NCBI GenBank assembly: GCA_938040055.1
Contig: CALHWY010000025.1
Location: 100,734-164,733 of the forward strand
DNA from: an uncultured Endomicrobiia bacterium
Lineage (GTDB): Bacteria; Elusimicrobiota; Endomicrobiia; Endomicrobiales; Endomicrobiaceae
Reading direction: 5' to 3'
DNA: 64,000 bases
Part shown: positions 41,301-46,477 of the stretch, one piece after another
Layout: every line of letters begins with the position of its first letter
Position numbering within the stretch: the first letter of the stretch is position 1
The notes under the pieces: model-generated
The model's input: the letters and a program-made list of their open reading frames with translations, nothing else
What the model was told of the DNA's origin: nothing
The model's database searches: none
Translations under genes and position numbers: made by a program

Positions 41301-44300
41301 AACTGCTCTTCAAAACTCAAACCTTCAAAAAGCGCAGTTTCCGCCCCATTGCCCTGTCCGCTCTGTCGTGCTTCTTCTTGTTCGGACCGATTCCCCTGTT
41401 CTTCAATCTTGTTCGGATCTATACTTGAAACTTTATCGGTAATTCCGGACAAAATATCTTTCAAAACTTCCGCCTGCACGGCCGATATAGGCGAATTTCC
41501 GAATAAAACTTCCTGTGCAGTTTTCCAAACAACAATCTCTTCTCCGGCAACCTTTTCCTTATAGTACATTTTTTCCGTCAATGCCGATGCGATTTTATCA
41601 TAAGTAGTATCTTTTATCTGATCTAAAATCAGAGAATCGAGGCCGCCAATATTTTTGATTGCTAAAAGCATTTCATATTTATATTGCGCCGGTTTTTCAG
41701 CATTAAAAAGTAATTGTAATAACGGATTACTCTTTATATCCGCCCCGTCTCCCAAAATACTCGTATCTCCGACTAATATGGCATCTATCTCTTCTCGCGA
41801 AAGTCCCAAATCCTCGGCTTCAGTCGCAAACAATCCGGCATATTTTTCATCACAAAACGCCGTCATCAAAGCAAAGGGGTTTCCAAACTTATTTAATGCC
41901 TCTTTCAGTTCTAAGAAACCGTCATCAAAAACAATATCATATCCTTCTTTCATTTCATCGGCAAAAGCGTCTCTCGCTCCAGGTATATTTCTCCAGTCCG
42001 TAGTCTCATCTATTTCAATTTTGTTCTTTTTTACATAATTCATGGAAAATATAAACCATTGCATATTTTCCGACATCGTTCCGCCGAAACCTTCGGCCGG
42101 ATCAACGATTCCCGGCATTTTACCGTTAATAATATCGTCTATATTGTAAACTTGTCCGTTTGCTTTTACCGTGCCCCATAAGCCGTTATTTATATAAGTA
42201 GGGCTGTATCCGCCGGCCCTAAGCTGAGCTATCGCAAGCTGATACTGAATGAAATGCGATACGGATCTGAAAATCGGATTTTTACCGCATAATGCCGGGT
42301 ATAATTTTATGTTTCTCCCGTTAAGGTTTATTGAATAAATGCCTTCCCCGTCGGCATAATGTACATCGTATCCTTGTGCCATCATATCAGCGACATATCT
42401 TTGCATATTTACAAAATCTTGCGCCGTAAGCCCCTGTCCCTGTATCTCTGCTCTATATACTGTTTCCAAATATCTTATAGGAGCGTCTCCATATTTTATT
42501 ACCCAGTGTCCATATAAAGGATTCCACTTACATACTTCTTCTCCTAAACTATTATCTATGGTTCTTCTTAATTCTTGTTCTCCTCTAAATCTATCGTCCA
42601 CCAATCTTGTATGTCCATGTCCGTCTGCTACCATTACTCCACTACCATTCCACGCAATATATACTGCAGAAGTTACTCCACTTGTAAGCGCCATATCTTG
42701 TGCAGCCTTAAATGCTAAAGACAAATCTTCACCCATTTGTTGCATATTTATATCTTTATTTAGTAATTTTTTAAAACCATTATCATAATATACTAAACCA
42801 CTTCCATCCTCTTTAGCTGCTTGGTCAAAATCAAATATCTGACCATAACCCAAATTCACTATCAAATGTCCGGATTCTCCAACAATACTATCTTCTCCGG
42901 ATACAGATAATGAACTTAACATTGCTGTTCCAATAAAAATATCTCCGTTATTTGCTGTGGTATATTTTAAACCGAATTCTCCATCTTTATATGTTAAAGG
43001 AGAATTTCCTAATGCTGTATTTACCGTTTGATCTAAGCCTCGTCTCGTATTAATAAAATTGTTATACTGGTCAATAACTCTTTTTATGCCATTCTTGCTT
43101 TCCAATGCAGTTTGTGCCATATCGTTCCAAGCTTCTTCATCATCGGCTGCTATTCCGGAAAGGTCTTCTTCGCCTTTAAGAGTTTCTATTACAACGTCTC
43201 CAATTGTTATGTCTCCGGATAATATTCTATCCACAATTCCAGTTGAAATTGTACTGCCTTCAACAACAGGGATTTTACCTCTAACTTCTGCCATATGCTC
43301 AGCTCTTGTTATTTCTGCTTCACTTGCATTTACAGGTATCAAAATATATTGACTCCCTATATTTTCGGGTGTTACAACAAAACTTGTCTCTATTCCTAAC
43401 TCTTTACATCTTGCAGCAACAACTTCCGTTGCTACATCATAATAAGTTCTGTTACCGGACAATATACTATCAACTACAGAATTATCCGGTAAATCCGCAC
43501 CTATTAACGTTTCCAAACACATTTGTATACATTCTCTCATTACTTCTTGCTTTGCTCCCACACCATTTCCATCCAGTTGACTTACTACTCTTGTTGCTTG
43601 TACATCTGTAACTTGAGGATTGTTTACTCCTAATTCCAACAAGCCTACCGCAATTTCCGTAATTATATCCAGATTTACTCTAGTTTCTCCTTTGTCATTC
43701 ACCAGCTCTATCTCTGCCCTTTGTCCGTTTTTATGAACTATTTCCGCCGCCGTTTTATAAACGTCAAAATTTATATTAAAACCGTCTTTCAGTACCCCGA
43801 GCCCTTGGGAATCCGTCGATAAAGCGGCAACGGCCTGTTTAAGTCCTTCTAATGCGGGCATTGATATATCCGATATCCTTACGTCTGCGGGATTGAAATA
43901 TATCGGATTTCCTTTTCCGTCAGTACCTGCCGTAAAATTTACCGTTCCGCCTGTCGCAGTTTGTATATCTTCAAGTATTTTTATTTTTTCATTCGCTTCT
44001 TCATCGGTATTTTTCGCATACATATTCGTCAAATCTTTTTCCGATACGGTCGTTCCGTCCATATCGCCCTGCGCCAATATTATTCCGCCTCCGTTTTTCC
44101 ATCCGTATCTATCACTCAATGCCGCTTCCAATTCTTCAATAGTTTCCACCGTCTTGTCTCCGGCGAAGTTCCGATCGCGTATTACATATTCGCCGTTCGC
44201 ATTTTGTTCTACGGAAACCAAATGATCCGGCAATTTCGTGTCGGCATCGGTGGGAACATATAATGCAACGGGGCCGTTTTCCAGTCCCTGCCGCAATTGC

Positions 44301-46414
44301 TCCGTAGTAGCTTCGGAATATGCGTCATATTTATCGCCCAATAAAAGTTTTACAGCGGCAAGCGAATTGCCTTCTTTTCCGGCATTTTTATTTCCGAGAA
44401 ACAAATCAGCAATGTTCAATGCAAGCTGAGCCGTTTTTTCGGATATACCGAAAACATCCGACACCGTCTGTGCGGCACAATTCACGCTATCTCCAACGCC
44501 GCTCCCTGCTTTTCCGAAAACCTTGTCTAAAGTTTTTACTATTGAACCTAAAAGACCTTTTTTTAAAGACAGTCCCTCTGCAGCCGCGCCTAGAAGAATA
44601 CCGAATCCGGCAACCGCATACGGCGACGTTTTCAAAATCGGCGCAGAAGACGTATTATTTACATTTGCAGAGAATATGTTTTTGGCTATATTAACAACCC
44701 CGGATACAAAAGACGCGGCGCCCTTTAAAAGTGGCGTCGCCGCATTGTTCACATTATTATTTACAACATTCGCGCTTGTATTATAAGAATTGTTTTTGGG
44801 TATATTAAAAATATTTTTTACCGTATTAATTACATTATTTACGGCATTGCCGATTTTATTAAACACCGACGCAACCGAATTGCCGCCCGCAGAGGATGAG
44901 CCTGAAGAAGATGAAGATTGACTTCTAGTTTTTGATGAAGATGAACGTTTGCTATTGCCGTTTGACGATTTGGACGATTTTTTGGATTTGCTCCCGGAGC
45001 CCGAACCTCCATCAGCATCTTCCACTATTCTTGCCCCGAGAATCTCATTCGTCTCTGCTACGCTTAATACTCTAGCTTTTCCTTCGGACGCTTTTTCCTC
45101 AAGCCCGTTAGAGTCGCTCACTGCTTTCATATCGTTTTTATCAACTTCATATCCTTCATATTCTTTCCCGTCAACGCTCTCTCCTTTCTCGCCGCTTATC
45201 ACTTTGTCGAAATTCTCCTCGCCATAGGTCACTTTCCCGCCGTTATTTTTATTAGAATCCGTTATACCGTATTTCCCGTCTTTCTCTTTCGTAACGGTAA
45301 CATAATGGTTCCCGTCCACCCATAATACCGCGCTCTCGCCCTCTTTCAATCCCTCTTTGAAATTTGCCAGACTTATCCCATACGCTTGGGCGTCAAGCCC
45401 GTTATCTTTCATCACCTGTTTTATAGCCGCAGCGCTCGTATTGAGTTGCCCGTCTTTGATGCTGTCTTTACCGAATACGCCGTTTGTTATATCTACGGCC
45501 AAGGCCTGTAAAGCAAGCATGCCTTTGCTTATTCCTTTTACCGGATCCGCTACCGCCTCCAATATATTACTCATCGCATCAGCCGCACAGTTTACTATGC
45601 CGGCATCTTTACGGCTATAAAAATCATTTAATACGGAGAGTTGCTCGGCGGTTATTCCTTCAAGAGCTTTCTCAACTTCTTCTATTGACTGTTCCGTATC
45701 ATCCATCATCTTTTTAACAACAGTCTGATATTCTTTACTGTCTTTTATGCCCGCTTGCTCAGCCTTTTTTACTTCTTTTGTCTCTTTGGCCTCGCTAAGC
45801 AGCAGCTTGAGATCAGTTTCTTCTTTTTTAGCCTTTTTATAATTTGTATATCTTTCGCTGTGCGTCTCGACAAACTGCCCGGCTTTTGCTCCGGAGTCCA
45901 ATACCTGACGCGCTCTATACTCATAATCTTCTTCCGTCTTTTTGCTAAACGGTCTTCTGCTGTCTCCGCTGAATATCCGGGGATTTCCCGACTCGTCCAC
46001 AGAACCGACTATCGCCGTTTCTTTCCCGTTGCGGCTTCTCTCTACTATCGCGCCAACTTCCGTCACGGCCATTTCTTTTTTATCAAGCTCTCTGACGACT
46101 TCTTCTCCTAAATCGCTAACGGCGCCCATATCGGCTATTCCGATACGATCTCTCACTACTCTAATCGCTTCGGCATTTAATACCGTTTCCTGATTCTCTT
46201 TTATTTTTACTTGTTTATTGAGAAGCTCGTCTCCCGCTTTGGAACTTTGCGCATATGCGGGGAGATTGGCTATATTGACTACAAAGCACGCCGCCACCAA
46301 TAAAGATACGCTCTTTGTAAATACTTTTTTACCCCAACACTTCCTAAAGTATTCCATGATTTTTTCTTTTATCTTCATTTTTCCTCCCGCGCTGCTTTTT
46401 ATTTTATTTTCCAT
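22733..46414 (-). CDS. giant exported protein with C39-like and SecA-like modules (giant 1)
   Basis: This uninterrupted frame encodes 7,893 residues (roughly 0.85 MDa). In order it has: a Sec signal peptide (residues about 13-55, cleavage after AYA); a charged coiled-coil-like stretch (150-260); a C39-like module (Cys276, His370, Asp386); a Ser-rich linker (about 470-515); a second C39-like module (Cys646, His731, Asp747); a long beta-rich region with YD/Rhs flavour (about 1900-4400); a hydrophobic block (4410-4810); helical domains; a SecA-like ATPase (about 5600-6330); a Pro-rich linker; a third C39-like module (Cys7503, His7596, Asp7612); and a tail shared with giant 2. Two starts have ribosome sites: AGGGAG before 46414, and GGGAGG before an ATG at 46378 that opens directly on the signal peptide. 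Function is unknown. A surface, toxin-like or predation-related machine is inferred only. Confidence 0.9.
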   Translation of the reverse strand: MENKIKSSAGGKMKIKEKIMEYFRKCWGKKVFTKSVSLLVAACFVVNIANLPAYAQSSKAGDELLNKQVKIKENQETVLNAEAIRVVRDRIGIADMGAVSDLGEEVVRELDKKEMAVTEVGAIVERSRNGKETAIVGSVDESGNPRIFSGDSRRPFSKKTEEDYEYRARQVLDSGAKAGQFVETHSERYTNYKKAKKEETDLKLLLSEAKETKEVKKAEQAGIKDSKEYQTVVKKMMDDTEQSIEEVEKALEGITAEQLSVLNDFYSRKDAGIVNCAADAMSNILEAVADPVKGISKGMLALQALAVDITNGVFGKDSIKDGQLNTSAAAIKQVMKDNGLDAQAYGISLANFKEGLKEGESAVLWVDGNHYVTVTKEKDGKYGITDSNKNNGGKVTYGEENFDKVISGEKGESVDGKEYEGYEVDKNDMKAVSDSNGLEEKASEGKARVLSVAETNEILGARIVEDADGGSGSGSKSKKSSKSSNGNSKRSSSSKTRSQSSSSSGSSSAGGNSVASVFNKIGNAVNNVINTVKNIFNIPKNNSYNTSANVVNNNVNNAATPLLKGAASFVSGVVNIAKNIFSANVNNTSSAPILKTSPYAVAGFGILLGAAAEGLSLKKGLLGSIVKTLDKVFGKAGSGVGDSVNCAAQTVSDVFGISEKTAQLALNIADLFLGNKNAGKEGNSLAAVKLLLGDKYDAYSEATTEQLRQGLENGPVALYVPTDADTKLPDHLVSVEQNANGEYVIRDRNFAGDKTVETIEELEAALSDRYGWKNGGGIILAQGDMDGTTVSEKDLTNMYAKNTDEEANEKIKILEDIQTATGGTVNFTAGTDGKGNPIYFNPADVRISDISMPALEGLKQAVAALSTDSQGLGVLKDGFNINFDVYKTAAEIVHKNGQRAEIELVNDKGETRVNLDIITEIAVGLLELGVNNPQVTDVQATRVVSQLDGNGVGAKQEVMRECIQMCLETLIGADLPDNSVVDSILSGNRTYYDVATEVVAARCKELGIETSFVVTPENIGSQYILIPVNASEAEITRAEHMAEVRGKIPVVEGSTISTGIVDRILSGDITIGDVVIETLKGEEDLSGIAADDEEAWNDMAQTALESKNGIKRVIDQYNNFINTRRGLDQTVNTALGNSPLTYKDGEFGLKYTTANNGDIFIGTAMLSSLSVSGEDSIVGESGHLIVNLGYGQIFDFDQAAKEDGSGLVYYDNGFKKLLNKDINMQQMGEDLSLAFKAAQDMALTSGVTSAVYIAWNGSGVMVADGHGHTRLVDDRFRGEQELRRTIDNSLGEEVCKWNPLYGHWVIKYGDAPIRYLETVYRAEIQGQGLTAQDFVNMQRYVADMMAQGYDVHYADGEGIYSINLNGRNIKLYPALCGKNPIFRSVSHFIQYQLAIAQLRAGGYSPTYINNGLWGTVKANGQVYNIDDIINGKMPGIVDPAEGFGGTMSENMQWFIFSMNYVKKNKIEIDETTDWRNIPGARDAFADEMKEGYDIVFDDGFLELKEALNKFGNPFALMTAFCDEKYAGLFATEAEDLGLSREEIDAILVGDTSILGDGADIKSNPLLQLLFNAEKPAQYKYEMLLAIKNIGGLDSLILDQIKDTTYDKIASALTEKMYYKEKVAGEEIVVWKTAQEVLFGNSPISAVQAEVLKDILSGITDKVSSIDPNKIEEQGNRSEQEEARQSGQGNGAETALFEGLSFEEQFIQMLKGEIDGIDRAISNAKLAGWSAYTIDVNHTVASWKTEKFAYSRYVEDGIYIRTITVDGRQSFSSKEGAIVNRADGSFYKIYGVSGDYVKVKQYTSVYNDQYGNKKTFTGDTGNVCWEFELILNRDGATYSVNLNGVNNIYLLDSDTQIEQYKAQKVSYQGNNGRGGLPEGSASQTRAIIIEDEEKYSALGAGSRVTMNLSGGKGKAEAVVVASGTEALAGSKLQVPITEETRTGFEVITGSMKYNGTGWITAENSIFRYTDNAIADVINEYVNNKVLVNAEHWIISQLDFSNVNMTGAAGDIVGAIKGYETNKGPIKYVAGADSAIKSPDGAGEVRAIPEGTVFNLSVSEKGNIGLKYAGEEDMKADIVLTDTGHYSFADGVGIVNEDGTISVKDVAFKKGDFVNFWSGLGNCGQTVTTNFAFTVTDDAGTATNISAGLALSGNNQGESVLKDNLNVNFTTDAGQVIKANSTDFQAFWNADSIISFVFNKNGKTSAVISGNFSVNNAIINDKPASDTSNKTQSAGSSSSPSLNSTFDGTVYDKGATLNVTGMFKNVSSLSLVGGVSAASVYAEGSKISAGSYLFGQDVIEDSIVSGGKLVSAAMFEALQNISSLPTGRYFEILGSIADIDLSNMTEILSGEDGIAKRSMESAIEVIKDVTGIDIAKLGSDKAAEAFKNFLAGKGNAESNLKEAGFTRGSDGVWRNASGDKVVELSDGSFMTIDEEGAKSIKDCKETIILNPDGSMTTRITGTYGDKEVFSEYKQIYDPTTGQITIIYSEGSDIISFAGENVIEKTESLGEHESRTDVYDSEGHLITVTINGTYADGKGTYSEVTDYSDPAKIITTSGIYEGKEFSSTETIEAIDNGDNTFTQTVSHSGNVLTEGKVPLMSGDELAVWNEGTQSISIVDKETYDIISSSYSENAGYTINGRSFSMDMLGRVVSPQEQAYYDASESEDPATIATAEANLREYLISAAMGTDGFEEDIIACGFDSPEAFFATAEIDGNLDVGYYFINSSEGKVKDFGLLGNIDGVTLDENKNVTCRWQVSTVGVSGVSITDSTEATYVSDVDFESGTKKYDTADNGVSGTCVDDAGVEHDGVFLNLSLSKNETGQFVVSTMDFGFRGGFVANDPEKQGEEPAQPGGAANPVLTQGIIDRSTPGQTTITNEDDDFAFISKRNGEYVAIGNGTIALEGSKIDTALGVTEPTTGVYKMNSDGQWEAQTEKATYSYKKDTVEKAIGNVYGMDAEINCPNRITLEGNIVAGVGEGIKAINAKYGSENRNPDIITLSSRSEQEGTVGYFTIPSESDAKIGVSVEGDELVYTVRSDEVNTKFNHQYSDSYSVNGKNMGDIYDKTVTFTNGERLDIETAFNKYFGGTNITNTETVSKYAFDTALEHQDSDRFKTIDFEAGTVNIEIKGNNFYLTDQMYTGTYNRNKENKESSYELYYDAGSQIALTIDDSGSPLILVVSGIMSFDQQDGLILNSNSEQSNTESGSSEVSGPYSTAMFNGVVGSDNVFVGKISGINEVSNKFEWGGLFDVANTLNSGSDVTWAEGATSAYGLLHNGSLHVTVDSNGVVDARAIPSGSAEVVTATSDATQWNPETNQRETVPGQTRVRSFTEGGFVSSVLNIESGEIPSDYMSGREDVTIENGVFSVVYEINQKTHRETGAVSGISASEDFLATQTVQVLGIDGINSVTTTFTAGYDSEGRFSGFSERYTLNGEAAEARSSYIPGQGVLFEQNGQYYAFNDRDQSLITGTVSDPKYYNISGITETSKYGRVIEFAGSSFVLYSYDNSVGTNFIYQFQDSEGELYTYGRFPSSTGNTTVELRMGSQEDSQYGTPITVTLNGDELVVRSGAGAGSPFEGQVDKYDLTDIRDPIMGTAGALPPPQSDGNVVPTALTALPVAATCYTKEGVMIKTQLSSLSLPSIEGRKDGQYQKRATVDDGSGSTITGVNRYTITNGTPSASFIGYDAEGNELTATYSGIPFNMPGFDHNNIKLDDMISYDDTNGNLAGMGNLFSTATKKDAQGNIIAFFDVGYTDGNAFGGHYETRTDVINGWIDSAIESARMSPKPSTLDGATLAGNVIYGDDYRAEEISVNADGKITVQVSVSATYVTDVEYPDLGSGNKSGNGEFGGRATFGIANINGDVSAVNGNISAPFIATERFSGTDNMGNGFNYVTSSGYYYEDGSWKTGAVTNEAYYTSQNGLIRTAEKGNYILVQGGKAERIITEMDSQGRKSKEILEGFIDPNGKQQGDGIIEYLYDYVGWFEKEVDGQGYNKETISNKDIQINIVRTTAGYYESEIWIDKYTGEERYNRSVRYNGYGYQEGNKIESVTMVAYRRGGPDGSGTVKYQDGERVLEGEAYSREVINTTTTTQQGKDKAEKPVVRRDSYQYLDGDLRHLLSMEGSTVKNRINFDKDGNITEEELHYVDDFENGFDDGEAVYDWFSGELLNARADLYQKQDTIIDGNAVSALPGGYGEYINYDALNDVFDVNGITAADYFASGRFIGHTGYGEGFDFTFYNTDGSVTTANYDLSQGNYGYYEYDKQNNPVSPSYTWTKNIINYITTTGDLEPIESHGMKYDINTHSYVTTTKLEDGSEIVDRRVFENYNGKDKEWTGYGVNENGEKMHNVSYTLSIKKNGKADEKVMIILENGSSIERNISIENGVRTEGKRVEKTIDPETGKETVKKYHGSNGKEYTWWEYNGAKIMAVVATVAVAVAVIAVSVFTAGMGLAAFAAAFAVKLAIAIPAIVMASNLVVKAVENFEDGDYKQGAINLVFAAISIATLGIGGAPTGIANGLTNFLAGQGAKALGVEVTKAAMRQLALEGAKVVAKQVAVSVVKHAIIGAAIGAAAGGIGAMIGGAEFGSAEFWSGMRDGALVGAITGGVMGFSLGISSVGGMMSNLSTGMKVWKGLQKAMDTVLVARSTQSAINNFRNGNIGAGLMDVMMIYTIGIMNPLTQVANKYDAISKQVLSGVSPGDAVTAGADTVKLSSSIILSRPLSMLKGGITVGLAFPIMNLAGTIGNNIMNGRNWNDGIDVKSIAAQFVMGFAIGSVAGLVSPPLIAKWSDYNILGTLSKYVHNPMEFWIAGASSAASLMQFNVFFAPVMNKIFSPITTGINGLVAGLTGDKSWGEVGDSMIEAFAGYMDWSDVGSTYQDTLFGSLDDKIVDGQLQKSGWNTARDSFATGMFQSPFFAMSIPGSGITGNAKGLFSRWGDNGLMGVFIKDPNSGIGKFLLGEVGSSFFKPLNMIQYEVAGKLFAKFGSLLDRSKVLGPVMKNIFGTFQSQDTDGNPIEIGFFEHTMGSAGMLLVPSKLQDYSYRYYHADYLLRSGNAATREAAAARIANDESYRALFSSKEMQGLGYSIANMILNDKGALESSMNVILRGKNAQITLGGVTLDADFIRNQGGIASILMTSEIKNGNLYVNTDNLTTLVNKNLGSAKPQSFEDMQKIVESTSEGLKVCYNGNRISVDMPVFTQVLGMQSAYEASTGNFKNYSAYSSLSNFFKTIHDYGTGRVSERVKDSATMEKLNDINTYVQNLYTAFNQSSLAVGRSMFSYLATSPQYADKALSGSLDSFVDNKGNTISLSKEAFNIGVRGILGEKIFDKLGITDTASFEKNQAKLEKMLGKDLGLKGVSGISLTADMIALGIKSKIDLYSASSAEMTVNLKEWLAIGRMHLDNASSKGKESLMDQKSFTILDKQIGSVDSFVQTVTGAKDWLALGFKEIRDGASKEEMLEVLRQLNSSGKELSGKAKFYFESKLSSSALADDIRNAMLQDKAMGSANDSNLKEITKYIKGEIPAKSGDALKDFINKMGSLGTVELTVGNEKISLKVDMYLYNKLVTLPDALQASKMPLTGSGTERAEEIRARAEKIFNASMGVTYGYAALNGFIISKAQYDTINNSLDVIMRYAQDSKNVSKEDLQKMAILGTGDGKTIIIASLLPVLNYANEVNGKRTVLLADNALNVVNIFNEANALYSGVKDLGKLTIFDYKNAAGVGQKDILFMTYSDLAFQYMADKKGGNGPALLKGKMGLLMMDEADMSLYLPRAMISEWGGVETNRKIINFFNNLVNPNETIGRKMLDIVSGQGAKNMKLSMVDKALIYMQSFNKENFAKGTVFSSAKELIGRCNEILASGDIISALQMAGKLSPGDINRLNVISNALNSLEKNQFNSEKYAQKLIQPILDLMKLDRSQYNTEKYDAMVKALNEGLKIQSTVVDGKTVYSFKNQDVVNFLKDIYSGYKNDTMRAILDQNPEYFRAAATLLARDNDFRQYRNMFRTIYDDQLTAHKGYSLERILNNALTVMNTWVEGKDYGLVGSKVNLVQQGKYMELMPDAGLLQTAEAMLQLKAGNSMQVERSRIAPQENNSAAILEAIKNADGAIGFSGTYSLAARKAMGFADLDMNAVSTNMTVNGARGSMDKMGNKVMMEFMAPGQTKISSFNEAVKIMLSNDGGLILGMPNQNSLTQFQNYLKLLGIEGMTTKQTAIFDAKIDPEVADKQAKSGDYRYFIGIYEQIGRGLNIKMDKDVRTIDAVGVDAHLSYKSAVEQFAGRVLGNRHIKDGDGNPLATGNLVNGVYTNIKIRFVSDNMSIDTMIGNKNASAYRSSDRGADSYAQLFKSMVLAGGGYEAEKAQIDKSGALTLNNVSLRGNTNINTMNDLANVLTARGFSAQEIKTIRTTLEQDNRYFDGSGFTYAGMCAMSNVLDLFGDFSDVTVGRNTGVIASVMKMGGASAAADTLVKASSSGSNVEMFNAALGSVDVLRENGIISMDVLKGNNIRDILMINRFAPVSGLAETEVNGEVVPMLQTYKKMLSEYNRLGILSFADGMSDDTRKILEKQQMLQGRHNAAEEKISYEASNMKVPVLLFNKLGNAVLKRRLASANEELQKVQGDIFGRVIENGTESGFTPTENALAFTVASGGRFKFVDDMVFGQALEMAQAQSPVFRDVDWSKTDREAVMRYIQTQDFIGLVGHLQTTKAKEFSAKEQSILSVLKERTKGGREVTIGDIREMIDTERKTPVDGSGLSDEEIISYVFAFTHPYVSAAQVSDRYDYIMQNIPFDIIDSMPVSVIADGRNFITDNEGKVFSTSVNYEKIYENILMDTSYGDLMSLGDKYKDRGFIEDLKERNIDYRDIRSQHDQFVSNLRSMGIDKEAAEAFADSLKINELNREFRVQLMALLKSGFINKDEAFKDPSAAREAVYGQIRNATLTQLRESGVNNFEAVFEKAGLDINTIRDSNAMLFDWISDSVILERFGGKLKFNIDFSLSDLNDSDKIEKFVNANPDPDAYVKKHYAGLSYNDMMDAIKDSGMNIAMTEAFFKALELDYQTMVDNYGDIYLNNQEAAGQMKISTLMDNGLCKVVSVLSSNGIVNKDNAGKINEEAVQQMAEQKAAVGRMTKKQLGVLAEYTEKSTSDLLDLFNKDNLYANEAYERSYSELDGKVSAELLSRLTVNDILSNSAVIPTITRVIGGMESQQKAEAAKKNSIAEVKEYVKRTATMGELFTPNRFGDTYSIKEADGMLKDLGYAEAEIKEIVRNYRTIEKEKGVVQADAMVISEMTKTKADQKQEERQAAETARAQAKEQSEKRQSNADSMAKVVNAMRMNPNDAATQSLMGILEYNSPMTYNEINAMMNGYMEINTVNEQTRNVLANAYEIMKENYDVEDLILNAGQKRTGTESAERNEGTSSQGRPASRPAATETGTNVPSVPGNVETPVMPEVPQTEAPVVPGAAEMPSSALPSSPIDINNIPTPQEVVDQFGMPAIIEMIESILQMNNMLGMFETNEDNIMELLSGCTAEALIAMENRGIKALASFVVEAVASEKGSGGSIFGGLKAAGKGSKEVSLKALAKAGSYEYALLDEEADMNGLNIPKKGVAAYMKGKESGKGHVVVIKGIKEGKVSYIDSGERKEATAEEFRGMGFEGIMVMSASAKRSNKGMLKEIEMENGQIAKYFGGKEEIAEVPEYVEGMKLGNEIVNGVTEGEELNKAVLYTLNIWKNTAEMAGALGIEESEVDSENGTEKVTQGYYVKVSEVLRAGEEGMLSPGEVMAEVKLLSTVRDMLITINKDKSGKMKELLNKETLELSEISDIMSLLTVSKAVNHNVLIRGLEAAKISVGSEGEEIINIDKLKRSVEEKKSVRERFKGKFFGNKAKLEEILPALGSETFVNVRGTMHSPLMARALAVAA
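23495..24037 (-). other. third C39-like module of giant 1
   Basis: The domain opens with FGMPAIIEMI, followed by the candidate nucleophile in LLSGCTAEALIAM (Cys at 23906-23908). The His lies in GHVVVIKGI (23627-23629), and Asp is exactly 16 residues later in SYIDSG. This Cys...His-x15-Asp order matches papain-like C39 peptidases, but catalytic competence is not established. A Pro-rich linker (about 24,040-24,240) precedes it, and the tail shared with giant 2 follows. Confidence 0.5.
27400..29620 (-). other. SecA-like ATPase module of giant 1
   Basis: Helicase-like motifs appear in SecA order: Walker A LGTGDGKT (catalytic Lys at 29477-29479, residue 5646; SecA has TGEGKT), Walker B LLMMDEAD (residue 5749), a segment resembling the SecA sequence before NBD2 (LVQQGKYMELMPDAGLLQTA), IGFSGTYS in place of SecA's GMTGTA, and EQFAGRVLGNR at the motif VI position. 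ATP-binding residues look intact. Whether it moves polypeptide is inferred only from similarity. Confidence 0.6.
32000..33190 (-). other. hydrophobic Ala/Gly/Val-rich block of giant 1
   Basis: Roughly 400 residues contain repeated hydrophobic helices, including IMAVVATVAVAVAVIAVSVF and several Gly/Ala-rich segments (AIIGAAIGAAAGGIGAMIGG). A similar block lies at the same relative place in giant 2. Such blocks in polymorphic toxins and Tc/Rhs-type proteins are usually membrane-insertion or core-packing segments. Here it separates the beta-rich half from the ATPase half. Confidence 0.65.
44105..44527 (-). other. second C39-like module of giant 1
   Basis: Candidate nucleophile NCAAQTVSDVF (Cys646, 44477-44479), His731 in LPDHLVSVEQ and Asp747 in YVIRDRNF. 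The His-to-Asp distance is again 16 residues. It follows the Ser/Lys-rich linker and an Asn-rich stretch. Confidence 0.5.
45125..45631 (-). other. first C39-like module of giant 1
   Basis: Candidate triad: Cys276 in IVNCAADAMSNIL (45587-45589), His370 in VDGNHYVTVTK (45305-45307) and Asp386 in GKYGITDSN. The DGNHYVTVT and GKYGITDSN segments closely resemble the His and Asp strands of C39-type cysteine peptidases, which cut leader peptides or toxins. No ABC-transporter domains are attached. Confidence 0.55.
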
Positions 46415-46428
46415 TTTTTCTCCCTGGC

Positions 46429-46477
46429 AAAAAAAAGAAACCTCGGCTTAGATATTATCCTCTAAACCGAGATTTCT
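46429..46477 (-). terminator. intrinsic terminator or attenuator in front of giant 1
   Basis: On the - strand, GAAATCTCGGTTTAGA pairs with TCTAAGCCGAGGTTTC (16 base pairs, two G-U) around an eight-base loop and runs straight into TTTTTTTT (46436-46429). The TAG stop of the upstream gene (46464-46462) is inside the 5' arm. The U-run ends 14 bases before the giant-1 ATG, leaving no room for a promoter, so giant 1 must be reached by readthrough. Confidence 0.85.
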
